38,668 nt of DNA from Acidobacteriota bacterium (GTDB taxonomy: Bacteria; Acidobacteriota; Terriglobia; Bryobacterales; Bryobacteraceae). The stretch is from assembly GCA_016201205.1 (NCBI GenBank), contig JACQDF010000317.1, positions 1 through 38,668 on the forward strand. The letters are read 5' to 3'. Shown here piece by piece: positions 28,401 to 35,719 of the stretch. How positions within the stretch are numbered: position 1 is the first letter of the stretch; the number at the start of each line of letters is the position of its first letter. The notes under the pieces were generated by a model. It ran no database searches. It worked only from the letters and a program-made list of their open reading frames with translations, and was not told the DNA's origin. The translations under genes were made by a program, and so were the position numbers.

Positions 28401-28712
28401 TTGGCGGACCGCACCATCGACCGCTGGTTCAATACGGCTGCGTTCACGTTCCCCACGGCGTACAACTGGGGCAACGTGGGACGGAACACGCTGACCGGCC
28501 CGCCGATCTACAACTGGGATTTCACGCTCAGCAAGCGCTTCCCGTTTGGCGAAGGGCGCATCGTGATGTTCCGGACGGAGTTTTTCAACGCCTTCAATAC
28601 TCCGCAGTTCACGCTTCCGGCGTCCACCATCGGGGCCACGGGGGTGGCGAGTATTGCTTCGACGGCCCGGCCTTCGCGGCAGATTCAGTTCGCGATTCGA
28701 ATCGGATTCTGA
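25470..28712 (+). CDS. Oar-like TonB-dependent receptor with carboxypeptidase-regulatory domain
   Basis: Outer-membrane beta-barrel of about 1080 aa. It begins with a signal peptide (MRSVVLLLCTGISLLGQ), then a carboxypeptidase-regulatory-like Ig fold (about 22-105) with ASIVGTITDKTGAVIPDA. The plug follows (ALPLNGRNFVQLAILAPGV, then EFGRGAGAVIVLTTKSGGN) and then a long barrel ending in the aromatic residue F, as outer-membrane proteins do. This architecture is greatly expanded in Acidobacteria and similar to Myxococcus Oar. Substrate unknown; roles in uptake of glycans or adhesion are proposed for relatives. The start ATG 25470 has AGGAGG five bases upstream, while an in-frame upstream start at 25323 lacks support. 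glgA begins 19 bases after its stop. Confidence 0.9.
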   Translation: MRSVVLLLCTGISLLGQVERASIVGTITDKTGAVIPDAIVRVTHESTNTNIEVKTGETGNYSAPNLVPGSYTVTAQKQGFSRSVVKGFVVQVGQAARLDISMDVGTVDVAVEVVGVSPLLQTEDSSVGQVIAPEPISALPLNGRNFVQLAILAPGVSGLDYAQPNTINSGRRPDELRPGGTALQANGVRSYLNQVLVDGIDATEMISQTFIVRPAVEGIQEFKVLTNNAGAEFGRGAGAVIVLTTKSGGNQFHGSVFEFLRNSALDAKNFFDRPNEKIPPFRLSQFGGSLGGPIRRNRTFFFGNYEGYREVVGQTFVVSVPTASMRTGDFRGVAANGIFDPLTTTTTPIGRQRFAEDRIPASRFDPIAARLVNLYPAPQRAGLANNYTVSPLKRSTVDRADGRIDHAFSARNNLFFRYSIDDSRLFIPDTFDTNIGGNENSFAGPNDVRGHSLVASDTHTFRPNLIGDFRFGFTKFDSFLVPTTLTNPVWKEIPGRDTKDPYQPSAPIISPSGYAGLGNSRSNPLIRQETMAEYIGNLNWLKGSHNFKFGADIRRRLISETASPPGESAFGRFNFDNAFTNNPASPGGTGHVVATMLLGYPTRTTRDFFLPGSAFVNSQEYNFYARDEWRATRTLTLNIGLHYEIDTPFTETNNYWASFDPGKGDLLIAGQNASRTANVDTDYSSLGPRFGFAWQVAPKTVVRGGYGIFFAPEGRHDTTIRQFRQVPYDLIFSIIPGSLIPDNKVSQGFKGVSDFPPVDPKNPFGNLRGVVRDYRNASVQQFNLGVQREIGKNSVATAIFVGSLGRRLTWNRPLNQPDPGPGSINPRRPYYARMPNVTNIQWIETDGNSAYTSLQLNFEKRFGKGLYFLGNWTWAHGLDNAGGDGGANGPIPQDPRNRRADWGSQNSDIRHRVNLAWSWALPLGNPAGFARHVVRNWEMAGIAVLQSGLPFTVTASGSPTNTGAGGRADAVPGVNPVLADRTIDRWFNTAAFTFPTAYNWGNVGRNTLTGPPIYNWDFTLSKRFPFGEGRIVMFRTEFFNAFNTPQFTLPASTIGATGVASIASTARPSRQIQFAIRIGF

Positions 28713-28731
28713 TCGGGTTCGAAAGAGCGCA

Positions 28732-30153
28732 ATGTCCCGCATCCTGATGGTGGCATCGGAGGCCACTCCGTTCGCAAAAACAGGCGGCCTGGCGGATGTG
28801 ATGGGCTCATTGCCGCCGGCCCTGGCCGGGCAGGGCATGGACGTCGCGGTCGTGCTGCCGAAATACCGTGGGGCGCCGATGGAGGGCGCGCGCAAGGTAT
28901 TGGATCACCTTCTCCTCGCGGTGGGGCCGGGACGCTACACGGCGGACATCTACCAGGTGGAGCGGAACGGCGTGCGCTATCTGCTGGTGGATTGCGCGCC
29001 GTTTTTCGACCGCGACGGGATCTACGGGTATGACGGCGGGGATCACCACGATAACTACAGCCGCTTCGCGGCGCTGTGCCATGCCGCCCTGGGCATTGCC
29101 CGTCACCTGTTCCGGCCGGACGTGCTTCATTGCCACGACTGGCAGGCGGCGCTGACGCCGGTATACCTGAAGCAGTTCTTTTCCAACGACCCGAATTTCC
29201 TTGGCGTCAAGACCGTACTCACCATTCATAACCTCGGGTATCAGGGCCGTTTCAGCAAGGACAAGCTGTGGTGGCTCGGGCTGCCGGAATGGCTCTTCCG
29301 GCCCGACTTGCTCGAGTTCCACGGCGGCATCAACCTGCTCAAAGCAAGCATCGTCTACTCCGACTACATCACCACGGTGAGCCCGACCTACGCTCATGAG
29401 ATCCAGACGCCGGAGCAAGGCTTTGGACTGGACGGGTTATTGCGGGCGCGGAGCGGATTCCTGAAGGGGATCTTGAACGGCGTGGATTACGAGCAGTGGA
29501 ACCCGGAGACCGACGGCCACATCGCGGCCCACTATTCGGCGGCTGAGCTGAGCGGGAAGCGCGAGTGCAAGCTGGACCTGCTCCGCGAATTCAGCCTGCC
29601 GCTCGAGCGGCCCGAGACGCCGGTGATCGGCATTGTGTCGCGGATGGCGGCGCAGAAGGGGTTCGATCTGATCGCGGCGGTTGCCTATGAGTTGATCCAC
29701 TGGGACATCCGGATGGTGGTGCTGGGCGCGGGCGACCCGCAGTACGAGAATCTGTTCCGGACGCTGGCTGACGCGCAACCGGACAAATTCGCCGTCCGCA
29801 TCGGCTATGACGACCGGCTGGCTCACAAGATCGAGGCCGGCGCCGATATGTTTCTGATGCCGAGCCACTACGAGCCGTGCGGATTGAACCAGATGTACAG
29901 CCTCCGTTACGGGACCGCGCCGATCGTTCACGCGACCGGGGGGCTCGATGATACGATAGATTTCAGCACCGGATTCAAGTTCCGCCCCTACTCCGGCGAT
30001 GCCATGCTGGGCGCATTGCGGGAGGCGCTGACGGTCTATTGGGTGGATAAGGCCCACTGGGAGGCCATGATGCGGGAGGGAATGCGAAGGGATTACTCCT
30101 GGCGGGCTTCCGCGGCTGCCTACGTTCACCTGTACCGGTCGCTGGTGGGATGA
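28732..30153 (+). CDS. glgA: Glycogen synthase (ADP-glucose type)
   Basis: GT5 glycogen synthase (473 aa) extending alpha-1,4-glucan from ADP-glucose. The N-terminal sugar-binding loop KTGGLADV begins at residue 16. Also present are VLHCHDWQAAL, LTIHNLGYQG, GILNGVDYEQWNP, IGIVSRMAAQKGFD and the C-terminal MFLMPSHYEPCGLNQMYSLRYG motif, which holds the conserved Glu and the nucleotide-binding region. The start at ATG 28732 gives a normal N-terminus; the frame is open further into the TonB receptor gene but that is out of frame with it. No other glycogen gene is close by, except galU 7.5 kb away on the other strand. Confidence 0.93.
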   Translation: MSRILMVASEATPFAKTGGLADVMGSLPPALAGQGMDVAVVLPKYRGAPMEGARKVLDHLLLAVGPGRYTADIYQVERNGVRYLLVDCAPFFDRDGIYGYDGGDHHDNYSRFAALCHAALGIARHLFRPDVLHCHDWQAALTPVYLKQFFSNDPNFLGVKTVLTIHNLGYQGRFSKDKLWWLGLPEWLFRPDLLEFHGGINLLKASIVYSDYITTVSPTYAHEIQTPEQGFGLDGLLRARSGFLKGILNGVDYEQWNPETDGHIAAHYSAAELSGKRECKLDLLREFSLPLERPETPVIGIVSRMAAQKGFDLIAAVAYELIHWDIRMVVLGAGDPQYENLFRTLADAQPDKFAVRIGYDDRLAHKIEAGADMFLMPSHYEPCGLNQMYSLRYGTAPIVHATGGLDDTIDFSTGFKFRPYSGDAMLGALREALTVYWVDKAHWEAMMREGMRRDYSWRASAAAYVHLYRSLVG

Positions 30154-30197
30154 ATCGCGGACGATGCCGAAATCATCTATGGAGTTTGGAGAGACAG

Positions 30198-30527
30198 ATG
30201 GCTGGTCAAAATACAATCGTATTCACGGATTCGGGCTGGGACACGGATGTACTCCGTTCGGAGGTGCCCGTTCTGGTCGATTTTTGGGCGGAGTGGTGCG
30301 GCCCGTGCCGCATGATGACTCCGACTGTGGAAGCGCTGGCGACGGATTACGCGGGCAAGGTGAAAATCGGCAAACTCAACGTCGATGAGAATCCGTCGAG
30401 TGCGATGAGGTACAACGTCCGAGGCATTCCCACGCTGCTGCTCTTTAAGAATGGCAGCGTGGTCGAGCAGCGCGTAGGGGCGACGGGCAAGGCGGATCTT
30501 GTCAAGATGCTGGACGCGCACCTGTAA
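30198..30527 (+). CDS. trxA: Thioredoxin
   Basis: Thioredoxin of 109 aa with the redox motif Trp-Cys-Gly-Pro-Cys (Cys34, Cys37), the preceding VLVDFWAEW strand and the cis-Pro segment RGIPTLLLF. It reduces disulfides in cytoplasmic proteins. The start ATG 30198 has a GGAGAG sequence upstream. It lies about 45 bases after glgA. Its transcript probably ends at the long palindrome at 30554-30606. Confidence 0.95.
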   Translation: MAGQNTIVFTDSGWDTDVLRSEVPVLVDFWAEWCGPCRMMTPTVEALATDYAGKVKIGKLNVDENPSSAMRYNVRGIPTLLLFKNGSVVEQRVGATGKADLVKMLDAHL

Positions 30528-30553
30528 CCACAACGGCAGAAGTGTTTGCGCAC

Positions 30554-30606
30554 CCGCTCCCTCACGGTCGCGGCTCTGTTTCTGAGCCGCGCGCGTCAGC
30601 AAGCGG
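30554..30606. repeat. Long imperfect palindrome between convergent genes
   Basis: Two 23-base arms (30554-30576 and 30584-30606) pair with five mismatches around a 7-base loop; the inner eight pairs, CGCGGCTC/GAGCCGCG, are perfect. No T-run follows. It lies between the convergent trxA and PQQ dehydrogenase genes, where a bidirectional terminator would be expected. The arms also look like a dispersed REP-type repeat. Confidence 0.55.
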
Positions 30607-30613
30607 TCCCGGT

Positions 30614-32200
30614 TTAATCCAGCGCAAAGGTGAGCAGGGAATGGCCGGCGGCAATGGCGATGTACTGCTTGCCGTTCCCCATGTAGGTCATCGGTGAAGC
30701 GATCACCTGGCCGCCGAGATAGCGTGTCCACAACCGCTTGCCGGTGCGCGCGTCGAGGGCGAAGAAATGCCCTTCGCGGTTGCCGGAAAACAGCAAGTCC
30801 GACGCCGTGGTCAGCAAGCCGCTTTCGCTCATGTCCTGCATCGGGTAGTCCCACACCATCTTTCCGGTGAGCGGATCGAGAGCGCGAACAGCGGCATAGC
30901 CATCCTCGGTTCCGCGTGTCACGATTCGCTCGCGCCGCGTGGGCGGAACGGGAGCCTTGACGCCTCCGCCCGCGTACCACTTGCCTTGTTCATACTCCTG
31001 GTCCCAACTGAAGTAAGTGCCGTGGTAGTCGTCCCAGGCGGTGAGATAGAAAAGCCTCGTTCGGGGGCTGAACGAGGGCGCATACCAGTTTGTCCCGCCT
31101 TGCACGCCCGGCCAGGTTTGAGTGCCCTGCTTGCTTGGGCCGCGCCCGGGAATCTTCATGGGGCGGCCGTTGTCGTCGAGCCCTTTCGCCCAGGTCTGCT
31201 TCACGAACGGCCGGCCTGACAGGAACTCGCCAGTCGCACGGTCGAGCACGTAAAAGAAGCCGTTGCGATTGCCCCACAACATCAGCTTGCGGGGGCGGCC
31301 TCGCCACTCGAGATCAGCGAGCACCGGAGTCTGCACGGCATCCCAATCCCACTCATCGTGCGGGGTGAATTGGAAATGCCACTTCAGCTTGCCGGTGCCG
31401 GCGTCCAGAGCCAGCACGCAATCGGTATAGAGGTTGTCGCCGGGACGAACGTCGGGGTTCCAATCGGGTCCCGGATTGCCCGTGCCCCAATAGGTCAGGT
31501 TCAGCTCGGGATCATAGGATCCGGTGAGCCAGATCGAGCCGCCGCCATGCTTCCAGGAATCGCCGCTCCAGGTTTCGCTGCCGGGCTCGCCGGGCTCGGG
31601 GATGATTTTGAAGCGCCAGACTTCGTGGCCCGTTTTGGCATCAAGCGCGGCCAGGAATCCGCGGATGCCATATTCGCCTCCCGCCGTGCCCACAATGACT
31701 TTGTCTTTCACGACCAGCGGCGCATGCGTCAGCGAGTAGCCTTGTTTGTAATCGACAATCGTGGTCTCCCAGCGCAGCCGGCCTGTCCTGGCATCGAGCG
31801 CGAGCAGCTTCGCGTCGTGCGTGCCGTAATAGATCATCCCGTTGTGATAGGCAACGCCGCGGTTCACTTTGCCGCAGCAAGTGTAGGTCACTTCGGGAAG
31901 CCTGTGCTCGTAGATCCAGAACGGGCGGCCGGTGGCCGGATCGAGCGCAATCACGTTGTTGGGCGGCTCGGTGATATACATGACGCCGTCCATCACCAGC
32001 GGAGTCGTCTCGAATTTTTCGAGCGACTGCGACTGGAAGACCCATTGCAAACTGAGCTTGCTTACGTTGGCCGGCGTGATCTGATCGAGCGCGCTGTAAT
32101 GCTGGCTGAACCAGGAGCCGTGATGCACCGGCCAGTGAACGCCAGGCGGCGTCACCTGAGCCTGCAACGCGACGCCGACGAGGAGAGCAAGGGCATTCAT
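30614..32200 (-). CDS. PQQ-dependent dehydrogenase, probably lanthanide-using
   Basis: Periplasmic quinoprotein dehydrogenase (528 aa) with a short signal peptide and a beta-propeller of Trp-docking repeats. The vicinal Cys108-Cys109 pair contacts PQQ. The metal ligands Glu177 (GGEYGIRGF) and Asn242 (WGTGNPGPDW) are present. The catalytic Asp285 is followed two residues later by Asp287 (Asp-Trp-Asp), the position that marks lanthanide-dependent XoxF/ExaF-type enzymes and is Ala or Ser in calcium enzymes. The substrate is an alcohol or sugar-like compound and cannot be named. It overlaps the diheme cytochrome gene by four bases, which probably accepts its electrons. Confidence 0.88.
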   Translation of the reverse strand: MNALALLVGVALQAQVTPPGVHWPVHHGSWFSQHYSALDQITPANVSKLSLQWVFQSQSLEKFETTPLVMDGVMYITEPPNNVIALDPATGRPFWIYEHRLPEVTYTCCGKVNRGVAYHNGMIYYGTHDAKLLALDARTGRLRWETTIVDYKQGYSLTHAPLVVKDKVIVGTAGGEYGIRGFLAALDAKTGHEVWRFKIIPEPGEPGSETWSGDSWKHGGGSIWLTGSYDPELNLTYWGTGNPGPDWNPDVRPGDNLYTDCVLALDAGTGKLKWHFQFTPHDEWDWDAVQTPVLADLEWRGRPRKLMLWGNRNGFFYVLDRATGEFLSGRPFVKQTWAKGLDDNGRPMKIPGRGPSKQGTQTWPGVQGGTNWYAPSFSPRTRLFYLTAWDDYHGTYFSWDQEYEQGKWYAGGGVKAPVPPTRRERIVTRGTEDGYAAVRALDPLTGKMVWDYPMQDMSESGLLTTASDLLFSGNREGHFFALDARTGKRLWTRYLGGQVIASPMTYMGNGKQYIAIAAGHSLLTFALD

Positions 32201-32937
32201 CGTTCGCCTCCAGTGAGATACACAAGCAGATCCTCGAGCTGCTCCGGGGTAAGTTTGTCGCGGAGCGATGGCATGGGCGACGCCCGGATGATCTGATAGC
32301 GGCTCAATTCGGATTTCGCGATCCCGCGCAGCGATCCGCTCTCGTCGAGGAATTGCACGGTGTAGGTATCTTCATTCAAGCGCAAACCGGAGATCGTGCG
32401 CCCGCCGCGGGTGGTGGCGCGCAGCCGCCAATACGCGGACGGCACTTCCGCGTCCGGATCCAGGATCGACCGGCGTAACTGGGCCGGCGTCCGGCGGCGG
32501 GCAATCTGTTGCAAGTCGGGCGCGGTATGGTCGTGGCAGCCGGCGCAGTTGTGCGCGCGGAAGATCGCTTCCCCGCGGGCCCGGTCGCCTGTCGGCCGTT
32601 CGCTGGGACGAGGGACGCTGAGCGATCGGACATAGGCGAGGGTCTGCCAGATCTCGCGGGCTTCGAGCGAGAAGCCGGCCATGGTGGTCCCCGGAATCCC
32701 TTTGGCGATGATCTGGTACAGGCCTTCATCGGAGGAGGCGCGGCGGAAATTGCCGGTGGTGAGATCCGGAGTTCCCTGTCCCCCGCGCCCGTCGCGGCCA
32801 TGACAACTGGCGCATTGCAAGAGATAGATGCGGCTGCCAGCCTCGCGGCCGGCCTCCGTATTAAGAGGGTTGGCGAGTCTGGTGGAGCTTTCCTGCTGGA
32901 GGAGAGCGGAGAAAAGGAATAGTGCAAATTTGAACAT
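32197..32937 (-). CDS. Diheme cytochrome c
   Basis: Secreted cytochrome (246 aa) with a signal segment and two heme c motifs: CASCH (about residue 42) in a cytochrome c domain that includes the axial-Met region (GTTMAGF), and CAGCH (about 130) in a second domain. The C-terminal part (about 150-246) is the beta-rich type often fused to hemes in planctomycete and acidobacterial proteins. The stop overlaps the PQQ dehydrogenase start (ATGA), so it is most likely that enzyme's electron acceptor. The gap of about 46 bases to the SDR gene upstream is compatible with one long operon. Confidence 0.86.
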   Translation of the reverse strand: MFKFALFLFSALLQQESSTRLANPLNTEAGREAGSRIYLLQCASCHGRDGRGGQGTPDLTTGNFRRASSDEGLYQIIAKGIPGTTMAGFSLEAREIWQTLAYVRSLSVPRPSERPTGDRARGEAIFRAHNCAGCHDHTAPDLQQIARRRTPAQLRRSILDPDAEVPSAYWRLRATTRGGRTISGLRLNEDTYTVQFLDESGSLRGIAKSELSRYQIIRASPMPSLRDKLTPEQLEDLLVYLTGGER

Positions 32938-32983
32938 CGGGTTGCGCCCGGTTGATTGATTCTACACCGGGGAGCGGCTGTCT

Positions 32984-33739
32984 TCAGGCGACCAGGGCGC
33001 CGCCGTCGACGACGAACGTTTGCCCGGTCACCAGCGACGAGCGCTCGCTGGCCAGCAGCAGCGCCACTTCGGCTACTTCTTCCGGCTGGCCCAGGTGCCG
33101 CAGCGGCTGCATCGCCATGTGCTCCGCCAGCTTCTGCTCGTCCTTCCAGATGTAGGCGCTCATCTCGGTCTCGACCAGCCCGGGAGCAATCGCATTCACC
33201 CGCACGCCCCGGGGCCCCAGCTCGAGGGCGTAGGACTTGGTCATCATCAGCAGCGCGGCGTTGGTCATCGAGTACAGCAGATTGTGCGGCTCGGGCCGGA
33301 TGCCGGCGGTGGACGCCACATTGATGATCGAGCCGGAGCCGCGCTCGCACATGGTGGGCGCCACCAGCCCGGTCATCCGGTACACGCTTCTCAGGTTGAC
33401 GTCGATGATCCTGTCAAATTCGGCTTCGCCCAACTCGAGAGCGTAGCCGGTGTAAATGTTGGTGGCGGCGTTGTTCACCAGCACATCGATGCGCCCGTGC
33501 TGCGCGAGGATGGTCTGCACCAGTCCCTCCATCTCGGCGTAGCGGGTGACATTGCATTGCATGGGGACGATGCGCCCGGAAAGAATCTCATTGTCGCCGG
33601 CGACGTGATCGAGGGCGTAGAGCTTGCGCCCGCAGATGACCACGGTGGCGCCGACGCTGGCGAAGACCTCGGCGATGGCGCGTCCGATGCCGCGGCTGCC
33701 GCCGGTGACCAGCGCCACTTTGCCCTTGAGAACACTCAT
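32984..33739 (-). CDS. SDR family oxidoreductase lacking the catalytic Lys
   Basis: Classical short-chain dehydrogenase (251 aa). The NAD(P)-binding TGGSRGIG is at 12-19, NNAAT near 89-93, Asn115, Ser143 and Tyr156. The Tyr-x3-Lys motif reads Tyr156-Ser-Met-Thr-Asn160: an AAC codon where nearly all active members have Lys. The end PEEVAEVALLLASERSSLVTGQTFVVDGG is typical. Loss of Lys usually abolishes or greatly lowers dehydrogenase activity, so this may be a low-activity, altered or purely binding protein. It overlaps the isomerase gene by four bases and ends before the cytochrome gene. The substrate is probably a sugar or derivative, judging by neighbours. Confidence 0.88.
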   Translation of the reverse strand: MSVLKGKVALVTGGSRGIGRAIAEVFASVGATVVICGRKLYALDHVAGDNEILSGRIVPMQCNVTRYAEMEGLVQTILAQHGRIDVLVNNAATNIYTGYALELGEAEFDRIIDVNLRSVYRMTGLVAPTMCERGSGSIINVASTAGIRPEPHNLLYSMTNAALLMMTKSYALELGPRGVRVNAIAPGLVETEMSAYIWKDEQKLAEHMAMQPLRHLGQPEEVAEVALLLASERSSLVTGQTFVVDGGALVA

Positions 33740-34755
33740 AGTCCAAAGAGCTGGTGGACCCAGCGGGCGCTGGCTTCCAGGTCTTCAAGCTCCCGAGCCA
33801 CCGCCTGCTCCTTGGGCACGGGCTGGGCGGGCAGGGGTTTGCCTTTCTCGGCCAGGGCGAGAAAGCGGCTGAACTCCCAGGCCGGCGTGCGCTTGTACCC
33901 CTCCCAGAACCTGGGGTCGAAGACGGCGAACGTGCGCGGCGGAGTCACGATGATTTCCAAAGACAGCGCGCGGCCGGGGCACAGCTCGACGTACTTGCGC
34001 ACCCATTCCGAGATGCCGACGTTGCCTTCGCCCATGCGCGTCCAGCGCACGGCCACGCCGTCCGGCGTGCGCCACAGGGCGCTGTCGCGCACATGCGAGG
34101 TGAGGCAGTAGGGGGCCAGCGTTTCCAGGGTAAGGTGCGGATCCTCGATCGCCCAGACGGGATTGCCGGCGTCGATGCAGGCGCCGGCGAAATCCTTGCC
34201 CGCTTCCTCGATCAGCGTCTTCAATTCGCGGGCCTGCATGTCGCCGGCGTGGTTCTCGATGGCCAGCTTCACGCCGGCATCGAGAAACCTCTGCCGCAGA
34301 GGCTTCAGGACCTTCACCGTGTTCTCGATGTGCCCTTCGATCGGGATGGGGCCGGCGCGATCCGCCATTGTTCCAAGAAATGCGCGCACCAGGCGCGAGC
34401 CGGCAGTGACCGCGGCCTCCAGCATCCGCAGGATCTGTTGCTCAGCGGAGCCTTGTGAGGCGTCAAACGCTTTCGAAGTGGGACACACCGAGCGCATTCC
34501 AATTTCCATCTCTATGCCCAATCTTTCGGCATGCTCCCGCACGCGCTTTAGATGCGGCGCCTCCAAACCGCCAATAAAACGGATTTCCGAGAAATGAACC
34601 ACCTTGGCTTTCCATTTCGCGCAGTAATCCAGGTACTCGAAGGGGCTCCAGTTCTGGGACCGGATGCTGAACAGGTCTATGCCGAAGCGCATGTTCGGTC
34701 TCCTTTGCTGAGGGAAGGCGGCCGCGGCCGTTGAAAGAAAAACCCGGCGGCGCAT
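33736..34755 (-). CDS. AP_endonuc_2-type sugar phosphate isomerase/epimerase family protein
   Basis: TIM-barrel protein of the sugar isomerase/epimerase family (339 aa), exported or membrane-associated if the start is right, since it begins with a twin-Arg-like Arg-Arg-Arg-Val-Phe-Leu segment. The barrel shows LAIENHAGD, a metal-site Glu/His set, and CIDAGNPVWAIEDP, as in the family. Members include xylose-isomerase-like enzymes, hydroxypyruvate isomerases and 3-keto-glycoside lyases/C-glycoside cleaving enzymes. The exact reaction cannot be told from sequence. It lies directly after the DUF1080 gene (gap six bases) and overlaps the SDR gene. Confidence 0.82.
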   Translation of the reverse strand: MRRRVFLSTAAAAFPQQRRPNMRFGIDLFSIRSQNWSPFEYLDYCAKWKAKVVHFSEIRFIGGLEAPHLKRVREHAERLGIEMEIGMRSVCPTSKAFDASQGSAEQQILRMLEAAVTAGSRLVRAFLGTMADRAGPIPIEGHIENTVKVLKPLRQRFLDAGVKLAIENHAGDMQARELKTLIEEAGKDFAGACIDAGNPVWAIEDPHLTLETLAPYCLTSHVRDSALWRTPDGVAVRWTRMGEGNVGISEWVRKYVELCPGRALSLEIIVTPPRTFAVFDPRFWEGYKRTPAWEFSRFLALAEKGKPLPAQPVPKEQAVARELEDLEASARWVHQLFGL

Positions 34756-34761
34756 GTTGCT

Positions 34762-35688
34762 TCACCGTGTCAGAGGGGTGAGGACGATCTTGCGGAACTC
34801 GACGGCTCCGTGATCGCCCTGCAAGACGAGCGGCCCGGGCTCGGCTTCATTGGCATCGATGGCCATCGCGGTCAGCCCATCGATGACGCCCCGATCGATG
34901 ATCTTCTTGCCGTTCAAGACCACGCTGAGCTCGCGCCCCACGAGGCGGATCTCGTAGGTCTGCCATTCGCCGGCCGGCTTGCTGGCGGGCATGCCGGGAA
35001 CAATGCGGCTGTAAAGCGCCCCGTTGGAGTGCTTGTCCAGCGGGCGGCCGTAGTCTTCGAGGATCTGCACTTCATAGCGGCCGCGCAGACCGAGGCCGCT
35101 ATTGCTCCTGGGGCCGAGGCGAAAGTCCACGCTAAGCTCGAAATTCCAGAAGCTCTGCTCGCCGACGAGGTTGTTCGCTTTCGGCGTGTTCGTAAGCGCG
35201 CCGTCCTTGACGGTCCAGCCCAATTCCCTGTTCGCGATCAGCCCTTTCCACCCCGTCAGGTCTTTCCCGTTGAACAGAGGGACCGGCCGGCCGCGCTTCC
35301 AGGAGCCGTCGTCTTTTTCGCGGATCTCCGCTGCGCGGACGCCGGTCCAGCGCAGCCTGGTCTGGCCACCGGACTCGAACGTGCCCTCGAGTTTGTCGCC
35401 CACCAGCCGCGCCTTATAGACAAGCAGGCCCTGATTGCGAGGGCGGAAGGAGAACACCAGCTCGTCTCCCTTGATGTTGATCTCGTCGATGACGTTCAAA
35501 TCGCCGGCGTAGGCGCTGATGAAGGTTCCTTTCGGAGCGGCGGTCCCGACGCCCGCCAGTTCGAGCCACCAGGCCCTGCCGGCGGGGTGCCCGGCGACGC
35601 TAATATCCCAACGGCCGTTGAATTTAGGATTTGCCGGCAGCGGCCACGCGGCCAGCAGGAAGAGGGAGCAAAGAATCAGGCGCGTCAT
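34762..35688 (-). CDS. DUF1080 (3-keto-disaccharide hydrolase family) secreted protein
   Basis: Secreted protein of 308 aa with a signal peptide (MTRLILCSLFLLAAWPLPA). It has an N-terminal beta-rich segment (about 22-130, unrecognised) and a DUF1080 domain (about 140-305), a concanavalin-like fold. The domain shows VPLFNGKDLTGWKGL, GALTNTP, FELSVDFRLG, SNSGLGLRGRYEVQI and GEWQTYEIRLVG. Some DUF1080 members hydrolyse 3-keto-disaccharides and 3-keto-glycosides. The upstream open frame to 35847 lacks a reason to be coding. The neighbours (isomerase, SDR, UxaE-like protein) fit an extracytoplasmic sugar-oxidation role. Confidence 0.86.
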   Translation of the reverse strand: MTRLILCSLFLLAAWPLPANPKFNGRWDISVAGHPAGRAWWLELAGVGTAAPKGTFISAYAGDLNVIDEINIKGDELVFSFRPRNQGLLVYKARLVGDKLEGTFESGGQTRLRWTGVRAAEIREKDDGSWKRGRPVPLFNGKDLTGWKGLIANRELGWTVKDGALTNTPKANNLVGEQSFWNFELSVDFRLGPRSNSGLGLRGRYEVQILEDYGRPLDKHSNGALYSRIVPGMPASKPAGEWQTYEIRLVGRELSVVLNGKKIIDRGVIDGLTAMAIDANEAEPGPLVLQGDHGAVEFRKIVLTPLTR

Positions 35689-35719
35689 TGGTCCATTCTG
35701 ACACGAGCGAACGGGAAGT

